From a virus, in IMG/VR virus record IMGVR_UViG_3300021197_001995, positions 1 to 64,000 of that record: DNA of 64,000 nt. One strand, given 5' to 3'. Below the pieces are notes generated by a model. That model saw only the letters and a program-made list of their open reading frames with translations. It made no database searches and was not told the DNA's origin. This document shows positions 1-6,208 of the stretch, piece after piece (the first letter of the stretch is position 1; every line of letters starts with the position of its first letter). Both the position numbers and the translations under genes were made by a program.

Positions 1-149
1 CCGGTAATACCACAAAAAAGAAAGGCTGGAAAACGATGAAATTGAGAAACTTAAATCCAAAGGCAGGAAATGCTTTTCTAGCCACACACAACTGCGAAAG
101 CCCGGTCCCAAAATGGAAAGCAAGATACTGGTCCTGTAGAGCTTGGTAA
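1..149 (+). CDS. 3' end of a small basic protein (partial)
   Basis: The frame is open from the window edge (codons from base 3) to TAA at 147-149, giving 48 residues of a C-terminus. It is rich in Lys, Trp and Arg and ends WSCRAW. The next two genes are also short, lysine-rich proteins with Trp/Gly/Lys C-termini, and the spacing to the next ATG is one base, so this is probably another member of the same cluster. The N-terminus lies outside the window, so presence of the shared N-terminal helix cannot be checked. Function unknown. Confidence 0.55.
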   Translation, partial: GNTTKKKGWKTMKLRNLNPKAGNAFLATHNCESPVPKWKARYWSCRAW

Positions 150-150
150 G

Positions 151-390
151 ATGATTAAAAACTATTTAATAAAGATAATAGAAGAAGAACTTACTGCAGT
201 TTTAGACGAAAAACGCAAGAAAAGAAAAAAGAAGAAAAAGAAAAAATCATCCGGTAAAAAAGATGCATGTTACAATAAAGTAAAGTCTAGATACAAAGTC
301 TGGCCATCAGCATACGCTTCCGGCGCTCTTGTAAAATGCCGAAAAGTAGGCGCAGCAAACTGGGGAAATAAGAGTAAAAAGAAAAAATGA
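151..390 (+). CDS. Small lysine-rich protein with WPSAYASG motif; possible head-packaged protein
   Basis: 79 residues in three parts. Residues 1-20 form an amphipathic acidic helix with LIKIIEEEL and then L18-D19-E20. Residues 21-37 are almost pure Lys/Arg. Residues 45-70 hold the motif YKVWPSAYASGALVKCRK, which recurs from memory in small proteins of marine phages and algal viruses with no assigned role. The N-terminal helix aligns without gaps to that of the next gene and closely to two small proteins at 61069 and 61241. In T4, a short N-terminal peptide cut at L/I-x-E by gp21 targets internal proteins to the prohead; LDE here fits that rule. A DNA-binding internal head protein is therefore a reasonable inference, not a demonstrated function. 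The stop overlaps the next start (ATGA). Confidence 0.75.
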   Translation: MIKNYLIKIIEEELTAVLDEKRKKRKKKKKKKSSGKKDACYNKVKSRYKVWPSAYASGALVKCRKVGAANWGNKSKKKK

Positions 391-731
391 AAAATCAAGA
401 ACTTATAGAAGTCATAGAAGAAGAGCTGTCTATAGTTCTCGAAAAGCGAAAGAAGAAGCGCAAAAAAGCCGGAACAGAATCCGGTAAAGAATCTTCCTTG
501 AGAGATTGGTTCGGAAGAAAAGGTGCTAAAGGAAAAAAGAAAGGTTGGGTTGATTGTAACACTTGCCGTAAAGACAAAAAAACAGGACGCAAAAAATGCA
601 AAGCATGCGGCCGCTCATCCGGAGAAAAGAGATCAAAGTATCCATCATGCCGACCTACTCCTGGAGCGTGTTCAGAAAAAGGCCGCGGCAAGTCATGGGG
701 TAAAAAATCAAAGAAAAGAAAAAAATCTTAA
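387..731 (+). CDS. Small lysine-rich protein with two CxxC pairs (DUF5872-like); possible head-packaged protein
   Basis: 114 residues. Residues 1-19 copy the N-terminal helix of the upstream protein (LIEVIEEEL, then VLEK, so the last residue of the L-x-E cleavage rule is not met at this spot). A basic run follows, then DWFGRKGAKGKKKGWVDC, a CNTC pair, a CKAC pair, and GEKRSKYPSCRPTPGACS with a Lys-rich tail. This C-terminal pattern is familiar from small proteins in phages and large DNA viruses, which I associate with DUF5872 from memory. The two CxxC pairs could bind zinc. It is translationally coupled to the upstream gene by ATGA. A DNA- or RNA-binding structural role is inferred from composition only. 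Confidence 0.75.
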   Translation: MKNQELIEVIEEELSIVLEKRKKKRKKAGTESGKESSLRDWFGRKGAKGKKKGWVDCNTCRKDKKTGRKKCKACGRSSGEKRSKYPSCRPTPGACSEKGRGKSWGKKSKKRKKS

Positions 732-738
732 AAAACTC

Positions 739-767
739 TTGACAACTTTATAACAATAGTTTATACT
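739..767 (+). promoter_or_regulatory. Near-consensus sigma70 promoter for tilS and tRNA
   Basis: TTGACA (739-744), a 17-base spacer, then TATACT (762-767). The expected start point 6-8 bases downstream falls on or next to the tilS ATG at 774, so the transcript would have almost no 5' leader. The same pair with the same spacing occurs at 61640-61668. Confidence 0.75.
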
Positions 768-773
768 TATCTC

Positions 774-1376
774 ATGATTCGTATAATTGGCAAAATTCCA
801 AGTAATGTTGTCGTTGCTTGTTCCGGCGGTCTAGATAGTATGGCTGTCACCCATTTCCTCCAACAGGGAAGGAGAAAAGTCAGACTAGCCTATTTTAATC
901 ATGATACATCTCATTCTCAAGAAGCTCAAGATTTTGTTGAAAGCTATGCCAAAGAACAGCATTTGGATCTTTTCATCGGAAGAGTAAAAGGTACGAAAGG
1001 TAAAAGGTCTATGGAAGAGTTCTGGAGAGACGAAAGGTACAATTTTTTTAAGAGAATTCAAAGTAATTTTATTATTACTTGTCATCACCTAGACGACTGC
1101 GTTGAAACTTGGATAATGTCGTCTTTGCATGGAGAAGGTAAGTTGATTCCTTACCACCGACCCCCAAACCTCCATAGACCATTCTTAATGACGTCTAGGA
1201 GGGTCTTAAAAGACTATGTCCATAGGAAGGGTATCAAATGGATAGAGGACCCCTCAAACGCGAGATTAGAATACATGAGGAATCACGTGAGGCATTCTAT
1301 GATGCCACACATCTTAAAGATAAATCCTGGCATAAGAACCATGATTCGCAAAAAATTAATTGAAACTTATTTATAA
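774..1376 (+). CDS. tilS: Short tRNA(Ile)-lysidine synthetase, catalytic domain only
   Basis: 200 residues of the N-type ATP pyrophosphatase family. SGGLDS (17-22) is the PP-loop that binds ATP. HHLDDCVET (104-112) matches the family HHxDDQxET with Cys in place of Gln. IEDPSN (157-162) and RNHVR (169-173) are the TilS signature that separates it from other PP-loop enzymes. TilS converts C34 of a CAU-anticodon tRNA-Ile to lysidine, so that it reads AUA and is charged with Ile. Bacterial TilS proteins are usually above 300 residues; this one stops after the catalytic domain and lacks the C-terminal domains. A CAT tRNA with features of the substrate lies 24 bases downstream. The ATG at 774 sits where transcription should start, with no Shine-Dalgarno, so translation may be leaderless. 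Confidence 0.9.
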   Translation: MIRIIGKIPSNVVVACSGGLDSMAVTHFLQQGRRKVRLAYFNHDTSHSQEAQDFVESYAKEQHLDLFIGRVKGTKGKRSMEEFWRDERYNFFKRIQSNFIITCHHLDDCVETWIMSSLHGEGKLIPYHRPPNLHRPFLMTSRRVLKDYVHRKGIKWIEDPSNARLEYMRNHVRHSMMPHILKINPGIRTMIRKKLIETYL

Positions 1377-1391
1377 TTTCTGTTATAAATA
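1367..1391. repeat. AT-only inverted repeat at the tilS stop
   Basis: TTATTTATAA, six bases, then TTATAAATAG: nine of ten positions pair. The left arm covers the tilS stop codon and the right arm contains the TATAAATA octamer. It may be coincidental AT-rich pairing or a processing hairpin between the tilS message and the tRNA. Confidence 0.4.
1384..1391 (+). promoter_or_regulatory. T4-type late promoter octamer TATAAATA
   Basis: TATAAATA is the core of T4 late promoters, recognised by gp55-type sigma factors. It lies nine bases before the tRNA 5' end, so a late transcript would start almost exactly at the tRNA and continue into the Hc1-like and ClpP-like genes. A probable gp55-like gene is present at 19098. 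Octamer matches can arise by chance in AT-rich DNA. Confidence 0.5.
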
Positions 1392-1399
1392 GATAATAC

Positions 1400-1473
1400 G
1401 GGCCCATAGCTCAATTGGTTAGAGCATCTGTCTCATAAACAGAAGGTTTCTGGTTCAAGTCCAGGTGGGCCCA
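1400..1473 (+). tRNA. tRNA with CAT anticodon, probably tRNA-Ile2 (lysidine-modified)
   Basis: A complete 74-base cloverleaf. The acceptor is GGGCCCA/TGGGCCC, the D-stem GCTC/GAGC, the anticodon stem TCTGT/ACAGA with loop CTCATAA, the T-stem TCTGG/CCAGG with loop TTCAAGT, and the discriminator A. CCA is not encoded. Anticodon CAT can mean elongator Met, initiator Met or Ile2. The acceptor has C4-G69 and C5-G68, pairs I recall as TilS recognition elements on E. coli tRNA-Ile2 and absent from elongator tRNA-Met. With tilS immediately upstream, Ile2 is favoured. It is not initiator-like, because the 1-72 pair is G-C. Confidence 0.93.
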
Positions 1474-1507
1474 CAGACAGAATTAAACTTTAAAAAAGGA
1501 GAAAACA

Positions 1508-1684
1508 ATGATTGTAGAAAAGTTTAGAGAAATTTTAGAAGAGCTTGCGAAAGCAAAAGAGGATGCTCAAAAATCAGAAGAGGGCAATGCGTCTGCCGGC
1601 AGAAGGCTTAGAAAGACAGCGATGGAGATGATTAAAGAACTAAAAGAGCTTCGTTCCATCGTCTTGGAGAATTCAAAGAAGTGA
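1508..1684 (+). CDS. Small Hc1/histone H1-like basic protein
   Basis: 58 residues, starting at ATG after a strong Shine-Dalgarno (AAAAGGAG). The pattern ILEELAKAK, then EGNASAGRRLRKTAMEMIKEL and an LRS end matches the short helical Hc1-type histone H1-like proteins of chlamydiae and many marine phages (a GN-x-A-x2-R-x-R core). Such proteins bind nucleic acid through charged helices. Here it may compact phage or host DNA. The N-terminal helix loosely resembles that of the four L-x-E proteins but has no L-x-E site at the same place. The stop overlaps the GTG of the ClpP-like gene (GTGA). Confidence 0.75.
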   Translation: MIVEKFREILEELAKAKEDAQKSEEGNASAGRRLRKTAMEMIKELKELRSIVLENSKK

Positions 1685-2316
1685 GGGATTGTTTTTGGGG
1701 ATCCAAGGAGACAGAAGTAGAAGACCCGATGTCGGTACATGATTACGCTTCAGAAACAAAAGGGCATGCCTCAACCGACTTCAACGTTGTTGATTCAAGC
1801 CACAATAGAATTTACTTTTATTCTGGAGTAACGAGGCCTAAAATCTTGCAACTAAACAAATTTATTTTTAATCTAAATGTAAACATGTTATCGAAAACAG
1901 GGCCCTTAGAGTACGAGCCACCGCCTATCATGCTGCACATAAACAGTTATGGTGGATCTGTATTTGCGGGATTAGCAGCCCTAGATTACATTAGAAACTC
2001 AAAGGTACCTGTGCATACTGTTATCGACGGCTGCGCCGCATCGGCCGCAACTTTAATGTCATGTGTCGGAGCGCATCGAATGATGCACAGGAATGCATGC
2101 ATGCTAGTACATCAACTTTCCGGGGCTATGTGGGGAAAATTTCAAGAGATGGAAGATGGTATGGAGAATTCCAAGATGTTAATGGAAAAGATCAAGAACA
2201 TTTATAAAGAGCATACCAAAATACCAAAGAGAGAATTAGATAATATTCTAAAACACGATCTTTGGTGGGAAGCTGAAAAATGTCTGCAGTATGGCTTGAT
2301 AGACGAGATTATTTAA
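1681..2316 (+). CDS. ClpP-like serine protease (peptidase S14)
   Basis: 211 residues with the ClpP fold signatures: INSYGGSVFAGLA (88-100), nucleophile Ser121 in GCAASAAT, His144 in MLVHQLSG, and a likely acidic partner Asp193 in HDLWW before YGLIDEI. The triad therefore looks intact. In bacteria ClpP forms a barrel fed by Clp ATPases; phage S14 homologues act as prohead proteases or as ClpP-like degradative subunits, and the sequence does not decide which. The GTG start at 1681 overlaps the upstream stop and has GGAG eleven bases upstream. An in-frame ATG at 1729 is an alternative that keeps all motifs. The first 40 residues have no ClpP counterpart. Confidence 0.88.
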   Translation: MRDCFWGSKETEVEDPMSVHDYASETKGHASTDFNVVDSSHNRIYFYSGVTRPKILQLNKFIFNLNVNMLSKTGPLEYEPPPIMLHINSYGGSVFAGLAALDYIRNSKVPVHTVIDGCAASAATLMSCVGAHRMMHRNACMLVHQLSGAMWGKFQEMEDGMENSKMLMEKIKNIYKEHTKIPKRELDNILKHDLWWEAEKCLQYGLIDEII

Positions 2317-2317
2317 C

Positions 2318-2647
2318 ATGAGTATTTTTGATAATTTCTTAAAACCAAGTGAAAAAGAAAGAGTAAGAACATCAGATGAATCTTACGAGATCATAAGTGA
2401 AATGCTCAACGACCAAGAGATCTTTGTTGACATGTCAACGCACGTCCACTTTGTGGATACGAATGCTAGGAAAACCTATGAAAATGTTTTTAAATTTACA
2501 GTTAAACTGTTGTCTCTTGACTTCCTCAACAAAGTCTCGAAAGACCGAAGGGTGAAAAATGTTTACTTTACGGCGCGCCACTCACACCCAGGCGGAGGAG
2601 CAGACGGAATCTCTCTAAGACAAAGAATAATTGTTGAATATTATTGA
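2318..2647 (+). CDS. Uncharacterised protein, 109 aa
   Basis: The ATG is one base after the ClpP-like stop, so it is probably co-translated. I do not recognise the family. It is acidic at the N-terminus, with a beta-like stretch (EIFVDMSTHVHFVDTNARKT) and a His/Gly-rich loop HSHPGGGADG near the C-terminus. It converges with the minus-strand serine protease and overlaps its last seven bases. No terminator hairpin is visible between the two. Confidence 0.6.
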   Translation: MSIFDNFLKPSEKERVRTSDESYEIISEMLNDQEIFVDMSTHVHFVDTNARKTYENVFKFTVKLLSLDFLNKVSKDRRVKNVYFTARHSHPGGGADGISLRQRIIVEYY

Positions 2648-3387
2648 GAATTCGCTGCAATAACCTTTTTCCTAACGTTCTTCAAAAACAGCATAAATGA
2701 CTTGTGGCTGGTCATAACTGAGACGTGATGAAATTCTGGATTGGCTCCCCAGATAACACCAACTATTTCTCTTCTGCGGTTTAATACCGCAGCACCAGAA
2801 GACCCACCTATTGCAGGCGCCGTAATTATCGCTGAGGATGGGTCTATTAGACCGCTGTAAATTCCTTTAAAGATCGGCACTGTAGGTGGGTGATAGATCC
2901 CCATGGGCGCCCCCACATAAGCTAGCTCATCGCCAACTTTTGGTTCATCAGTTGAAAAATTTATTTTCTTAACATCGAGAGTGGGTACCCATAACAAGCA
3001 AAGGTCAGAATTCCCAGCCTGGTCATTATGACTAATTAAGATTGGCCAAGATTGGTGCATGTTACCTAAGTGATCTAACACTTGAATTATTTGAACTGCC
3101 TTTTGAACTGCGCTAGTATACTTGGTCTCGCAAACATGTCCCGCGGTCAGGACAGTCATTTCATTACGGAACAAATTAATGGCCATGCCACTACCAGTAG
3201 ACAAATACTGCCCAACGGGACAAAGTTTGTCGTTTGGGTCAGAACAAGAGAAGATTTCAACAGTATGAATTATTTTTACGAAACTTTTCGTCGGCATTTG
3301 TAATGCGTTACTATTTAAACTCGCGACACTGCAACTACACAGCAGCACCGCGACAATAAGAAAAAGTACTTTATTTTTTATGGTCAT
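2641..3387 (-). CDS. Secreted trypsin-like serine protease lipoprotein
   Basis: 248 residues, and the only minus-strand gene I support here. Residues 1-19 form a lipoprotein signal (KNK, a hydrophobic core, then LLCSC with lipidated Cys probably 19). The mature part has the S1/HtrA triad: TAGH (His84), NSDLCLL (Asp128) and GGSSGAAV (Ser197). It would be anchored in a membrane on the outer face of the cytoplasm. The ATG at 3387 is preferred over an upstream in-frame ATG at 3558, because the signal peptide begins there and the extra 57 residues cross the divergent promoter region. Its orientation and secretion suggest a moron-type accessory gene, for example one altering the infected cell surface. 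That role is inferred. Confidence 0.85.
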   Translation of the reverse strand: MTIKNKVLFLIVAVLLCSCSVASLNSNALQMPTKSFVKIIHTVEIFSCSDPNDKLCPVGQYLSTGSGMAINLFRNEMTVLTAGHVCETKYTSAVQKAVQIIQVLDHLGNMHQSWPILISHNDQAGNSDLCLLWVPTLDVKKINFSTDEPKVGDELAYVGAPMGIYHPPTVPIFKGIYSGLIDPSSAIITAPAIGGSSGAAVLNRRREIVGVIWGANPEFHHVSVMTSHKSFMLFLKNVRKKVIAANSQ

Positions 3388-3389
3388 AT

Positions 3390-3397
3390 TATAAATA
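3390..3397 (+). promoter_or_regulatory. T4-type late promoter octamer in the divergent intergenic region
   Basis: TATAAATA followed by CCACTAAAATAAT. The expected start point near 3404 leaves a leader of about 30 bases containing AAAAGGAG before the ATG at 3434, an arrangement typical of a real promoter. Read on the other strand the same bases give TATAAT just before the protease ATG, so the site may serve both directions. Confidence 0.5.
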
Positions 3398-3433
3398 CCA
3401 CTAAAATAATAAATTTCTGAAAAGGAGAAAACA

Positions 3434-3625
3434 ATGATTTTGTTTTTAACAGCCATTTTTACTTTGGCTTCACCGGCATTGAACCCGCCACCAGAACAAA
3501 AAACTAATAAATACTTCGAAAGCTTACAGCTGTCTAAAACACCAACCGCGATGCCCATCGAATATAAAATAGTTTACAAAAAGATGCCAACAAAAATTAT
3601 AAAAATTAATAAAAAATCTATTTAA
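3434..3625 (+). CDS. Small secreted or membrane-anchored protein, 63 aa
   Basis: A strong Shine-Dalgarno (AAAAGGAG) precedes the ATG. Residues 1-15 are hydrophobic (MILFLTAIFTLASPA) with small residues suitable for signal peptidase cleavage, followed by a Pro-rich stretch and a basic C-terminus. It lies back to back with the secreted protease, so both may act in the periplasm or membrane. A small lysis accessory or inhibitor is possible, but nothing specific supports that. Confidence 0.6.
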   Translation: MILFLTAIFTLASPALNPPPEQKTNKYFESLQLSKTPTAMPIEYKIVYKKMPTKIIKINKKSI

Positions 3626-3656
3626 TTCTGATACAATCTTAAGAAAAGGATCCATT

Positions 3657-4973
3657 TTGGCTAAAAAAACATACGTTCTAGATACAAGTGTCTATCTCAC
3701 AGACGCAAAATGCATTAACTCTTTCAAAAATAATGATATAGTTGTGCCCCTCAAAGTGCTGGAGGAAATAGACAAGCATAAAAAGAGACAAGATTCTGTC
3801 GGCTCTCAAGCTCGCGCCATCATCAGGAAGTTAGATGAACTGAGGTCCAAAGGGTCTCTGGCGAAAGGAGTCAGAATCGAAAAAGGACTTGGATTAATAA
3901 GAGTAAGTTCTTATAATCCTTTATGTCTACCGGACGATCTCGACCTTGAAGATCCAGACAACCAGATTATCGCGACCGCTTTATCTGAACAAGAAGCTGC
4001 ACTCCCATCACGAAAAGTTGTAGTGGTTTCCAGAGACATAAACATGAGAGTTAAATGCGACTCCTTGAGTTTAATGACTGAAGATTACCAAGCAGAACAA
4101 GTCGTGAAAAACTCAGAAGGCTTGTACACAGGTAGAACTGAAATTTTGGTGGATGAACAGGAAATCGACAGGTTTTATGCTGGTGAACCCATCACTATGG
4201 ATAAAAAAGAACATTACCTGTGTCCAAATCAATTTGTAATGCTGATCTCCAACAGTAATGACAAGAAAACTGCACTAGCTAGATTTGTGAATTACGATAC
4301 CCCGCTCAGGAAGATAACAAACGCCACCAGGAAGGTGTGGAACACCCTCGCACGAAACAAAGAACAACAGTTCGCGATTGAGCTTTTAATGGATCCGATG
4401 ATCCCAGTAGTTTCTCTGGTCGGTAAGGCCGGCTCGGGCAAAACCTTGCTGGCACTCGCCGCCGGCCTGGAGCAGACATTCTCCTCAGAATCAACCTATA
4501 GGAAGATAGTAGTCACTAAACCAGTAGAGCCGGTAGGTAAAGATATTGGCTTTCTGCCGGGTACCATGGAAGACAAGATGTTGCCATGGCTAGCACCAAT
4601 ACAAGATAATTTACAATTTCTCATGGGGGATGACAAAGCCACGTTAGAACTTTATATGGAAAAGGGGCAAATAGAGGTTGAAGCCATGACTTTCATCCGC
4701 GGCCGCTCGATCTCCAACGCGTTCATTGTAATAGACGAAGTTCAGAACATGACGCAGCACGAAATAAAAACAGTCTTGACAAGAGTGGGAGAAGGTACTA
4801 AAATAGTATTAACAGGTGACATTGAGCAAATTGACAATGTTTACATCGACGCGACTAATAACGGACTGTCGTATGTGGTAGAGAGATTAAAAGAACAATC
4901 GCTGACAGGACACATTACACTATTGAAAGGAGAGCGCTCAAAGGTGGCTAGCATCGCCGCGACGCTATTATAA
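3657..4973 (+). CDS. PhoH2-type protein: PIN ribonuclease domain fused to PhoH ATPase
   Basis: 438 residues. Residues 1-145 form a PIN domain with the usual acids (D9 in VLDTSV, E37/E38 in VLEEID, DPDNQ 99-103, SRD 125-127). Residues 225-438 form the PhoH ATPase, with Walker A GKAGSGKT (256-263), VVTKPVEPVG, and Walker B VIDEVQN (358-364). PhoH2 proteins elsewhere unwind and cleave RNA. Phage PhoH genes are common, but I recall most as the ATPase alone, so the PIN fusion is notable. The start is TTG at 3657 with AAAAGGA upstream; no closer ATG keeps the PIN motif. RNA turnover during infection is the likely role. Confidence 0.9.
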   Translation: MAKKTYVLDTSVYLTDAKCINSFKNNDIVVPLKVLEEIDKHKKRQDSVGSQARAIIRKLDELRSKGSLAKGVRIEKGLGLIRVSSYNPLCLPDDLDLEDPDNQIIATALSEQEAALPSRKVVVVSRDINMRVKCDSLSLMTEDYQAEQVVKNSEGLYTGRTEILVDEQEIDRFYAGEPITMDKKEHYLCPNQFVMLISNSNDKKTALARFVNYDTPLRKITNATRKVWNTLARNKEQQFAIELLMDPMIPVVSLVGKAGSGKTLLALAAGLEQTFSSESTYRKIVVTKPVEPVGKDIGFLPGTMEDKMLPWLAPIQDNLQFLMGDDKATLELYMEKGQIEVEAMTFIRGRSISNAFIVIDEVQNMTQHEIKTVLTRVGEGTKIVLTGDIEQIDNVYIDATNNGLSYVVERLKEQSLTGHITLLKGERSKVASIAATLL

Positions 4974-4974
4974 G

Positions 4975-5247
4975 ATGGACACAAACGACAAAACAAGCCT
5001 ATTGCAAGAAAAGGTACCGACAGAGAATGAACTCAAAGAAATAATAGTTAATTATGTAGGGAACAAGACAAACCCTGACTCGGAAGACATAACAGTGGAG
5101 CAGGTCATCGACGTTTTTTCTAAAGAGTTTCCCGAATTTCTCCTTGCCCTTGCCGAAGAGAACTGGGTAAACGGATATACTCAGGCACTCAACGACGTAC
5201 AGCACTTCCAGGAGTTGAAAGTGCCCGAAGAAAATGTCGAGAATTAA
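4975..5247 (+). CDS. Uncharacterised acidic protein, 90 aa
   Basis: The ATG is one base after the PhoH2 stop. It is acidic and predicted largely helical, with VEQVIDVFSKEFPEFLLALA in the middle. I recognise no family. The last 14 bases overlap the start of the metalloprotease gene, pointing to one transcript from PhoH2 onward. Confidence 0.6.
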   Translation: MDTNDKTSLLQEKVPTENELKEIIVNYVGNKTNPDSEDITVEQVIDVFSKEFPEFLLALAEENWVNGYTQALNDVQHFQELKVPEENVEN

Positions 5248-5911
5248 TTTCATAAAACAAAAAACATCTAATCATTTCACTTTTAACGGGGTGGAGGTCT
5301 TTGTTAAGGACATTCTCCCTAAAGGCGTAGAAATGAAAAACATCGTGAAAAAGCTTTTCAAGTCAGTACCTTCGTACCTGATAAGGGACTTAGACATAAT
5401 TTACGTAGGACAATTTCCAGAACTAAAAAAAAGAGACCTTAACGCTATGTATCAAGATTCTTCTATTTTCGTGACCAATGAGTGCGACTCTGAACATTCT
5501 ATGCTTGATGATTTGATACACGAGGTGGCTCACTGTGTGGAAGATAACCACGGGAACATGATTTATGGAGATGGCAAAATCGAAAAAGAGTTTCTAAATA
5601 AAAGAAAACAATTATGGTCAACTCTAAAAGATGAAGGGTATTCCGTCGAACTGACAGATTTCATGAATGTTGACTTTGACAGTCGATTTGACGAAATGTT
5701 ATACCTGCAGCTTGGATACCCAATGTTATCAGTCTATACTGTAAATTCATTTTATTCGCCTTATGCTGTAACGTCCCTAAGAGAATACTTCGCGAACGGT
5801 TTTGAAGCTTTTTTTATGAAAGAGGACATAAATAGGTTGAAAAATGTTAGTCCCCTGTTGTATAATAAGATTGTAAACCTATTAAACTTACAAAATGGAG
5901 AGACCAAATGA
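5234..5911 (+). CDS. Zincin-type metalloprotease with HEVAH motif
   Basis: 225 residues. LIHEVAH (94-100) is an HEXXH zinc and catalytic motif. SLREYFANGFEAFF (181-194) supplies a downstream Glu184 as the probable third zinc ligand, as in gluzincins. The spacing and the REYFA-F pattern recall the catalytic domain of anthrax lethal factor-like (ATLF) proteins, which is a resemblance only. There is no signal peptide, so it should act in the cytoplasm or be carried in the virion. The ATG at 5234 lies inside the preceding gene with a weak Shine-Dalgarno. Its substrate is unknown; host proteins or phage assembly proteins are both possible. Confidence 0.78.
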   Translation: MSRINFIKQKTSNHFTFNGVEVFVKDILPKGVEMKNIVKKLFKSVPSYLIRDLDIIYVGQFPELKKRDLNAMYQDSSIFVTNECDSEHSMLDDLIHEVAHCVEDNHGNMIYGDGKIEKEFLNKRKQLWSTLKDEGYSVELTDFMNVDFDSRFDEMLYLQLGYPMLSVYTVNSFYSPYAVTSLREYFANGFEAFFMKEDINRLKNVSPLLYNKIVNLLNLQNGETK

Positions 5912-6207
5912 CTTTCAACGAACAAATAGAAGTAGAAGAATCGAAAGTAACAATAACAATCAGCTGCAACATGCGAAAGTATTCTGCAGATCCGAAACTA
6001 GTATATGACAAGAACGTGGAAGACTTGATACCAGAAGACTTAAAGGGAAAGGTGTCATTGATTTCAAAGCCCACATGTAGAATTTCAAACACAGACTATC
6101 ACGACCACACTAACTTTGGCCAGTGGATCTATGAGATAAGAATGCCGCAACCCAAGATTCCAAAAACCGCACCAAAAAGAACAAGAACACCTAGAAATAA
6201 GAAATAG
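5908..6207 (+). CDS. Uncharacterised protein with basic Pro-rich tail, 99 aa
   Basis: It overlaps the metalloprotease stop by four bases (ATGA), with GGAGAG upstream. The N-terminal 80 residues look beta-rich (VTITISC, CRISN, WIYEIRM), and the last 20 are Pro/Lys/Arg-rich, suggesting nucleic-acid contact. The family is not recognised. Confidence 0.6.
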   Translation: MTFNEQIEVEESKVTITISCNMRKYSADPKLVYDKNVEDLIPEDLKGKVSLISKPTCRISNTDYHDHTNFGQWIYEIRMPQPKIPKTAPKRTRTPRNKK

Positions 6208-6208
6208 A

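Noticed and set aside
1400-1473. Initiator tRNA-fMet
   Set aside because: The first acceptor pair is G-C and the anticodon stem lacks the three G-C pairs of bacterial initiators.
3388-3558. 57-residue N-terminal extension of the minus-strand protease
   Set aside because: The lipoprotein signal begins at the internal ATG (3387); the extension would hide it and crosses the divergent promoter region.
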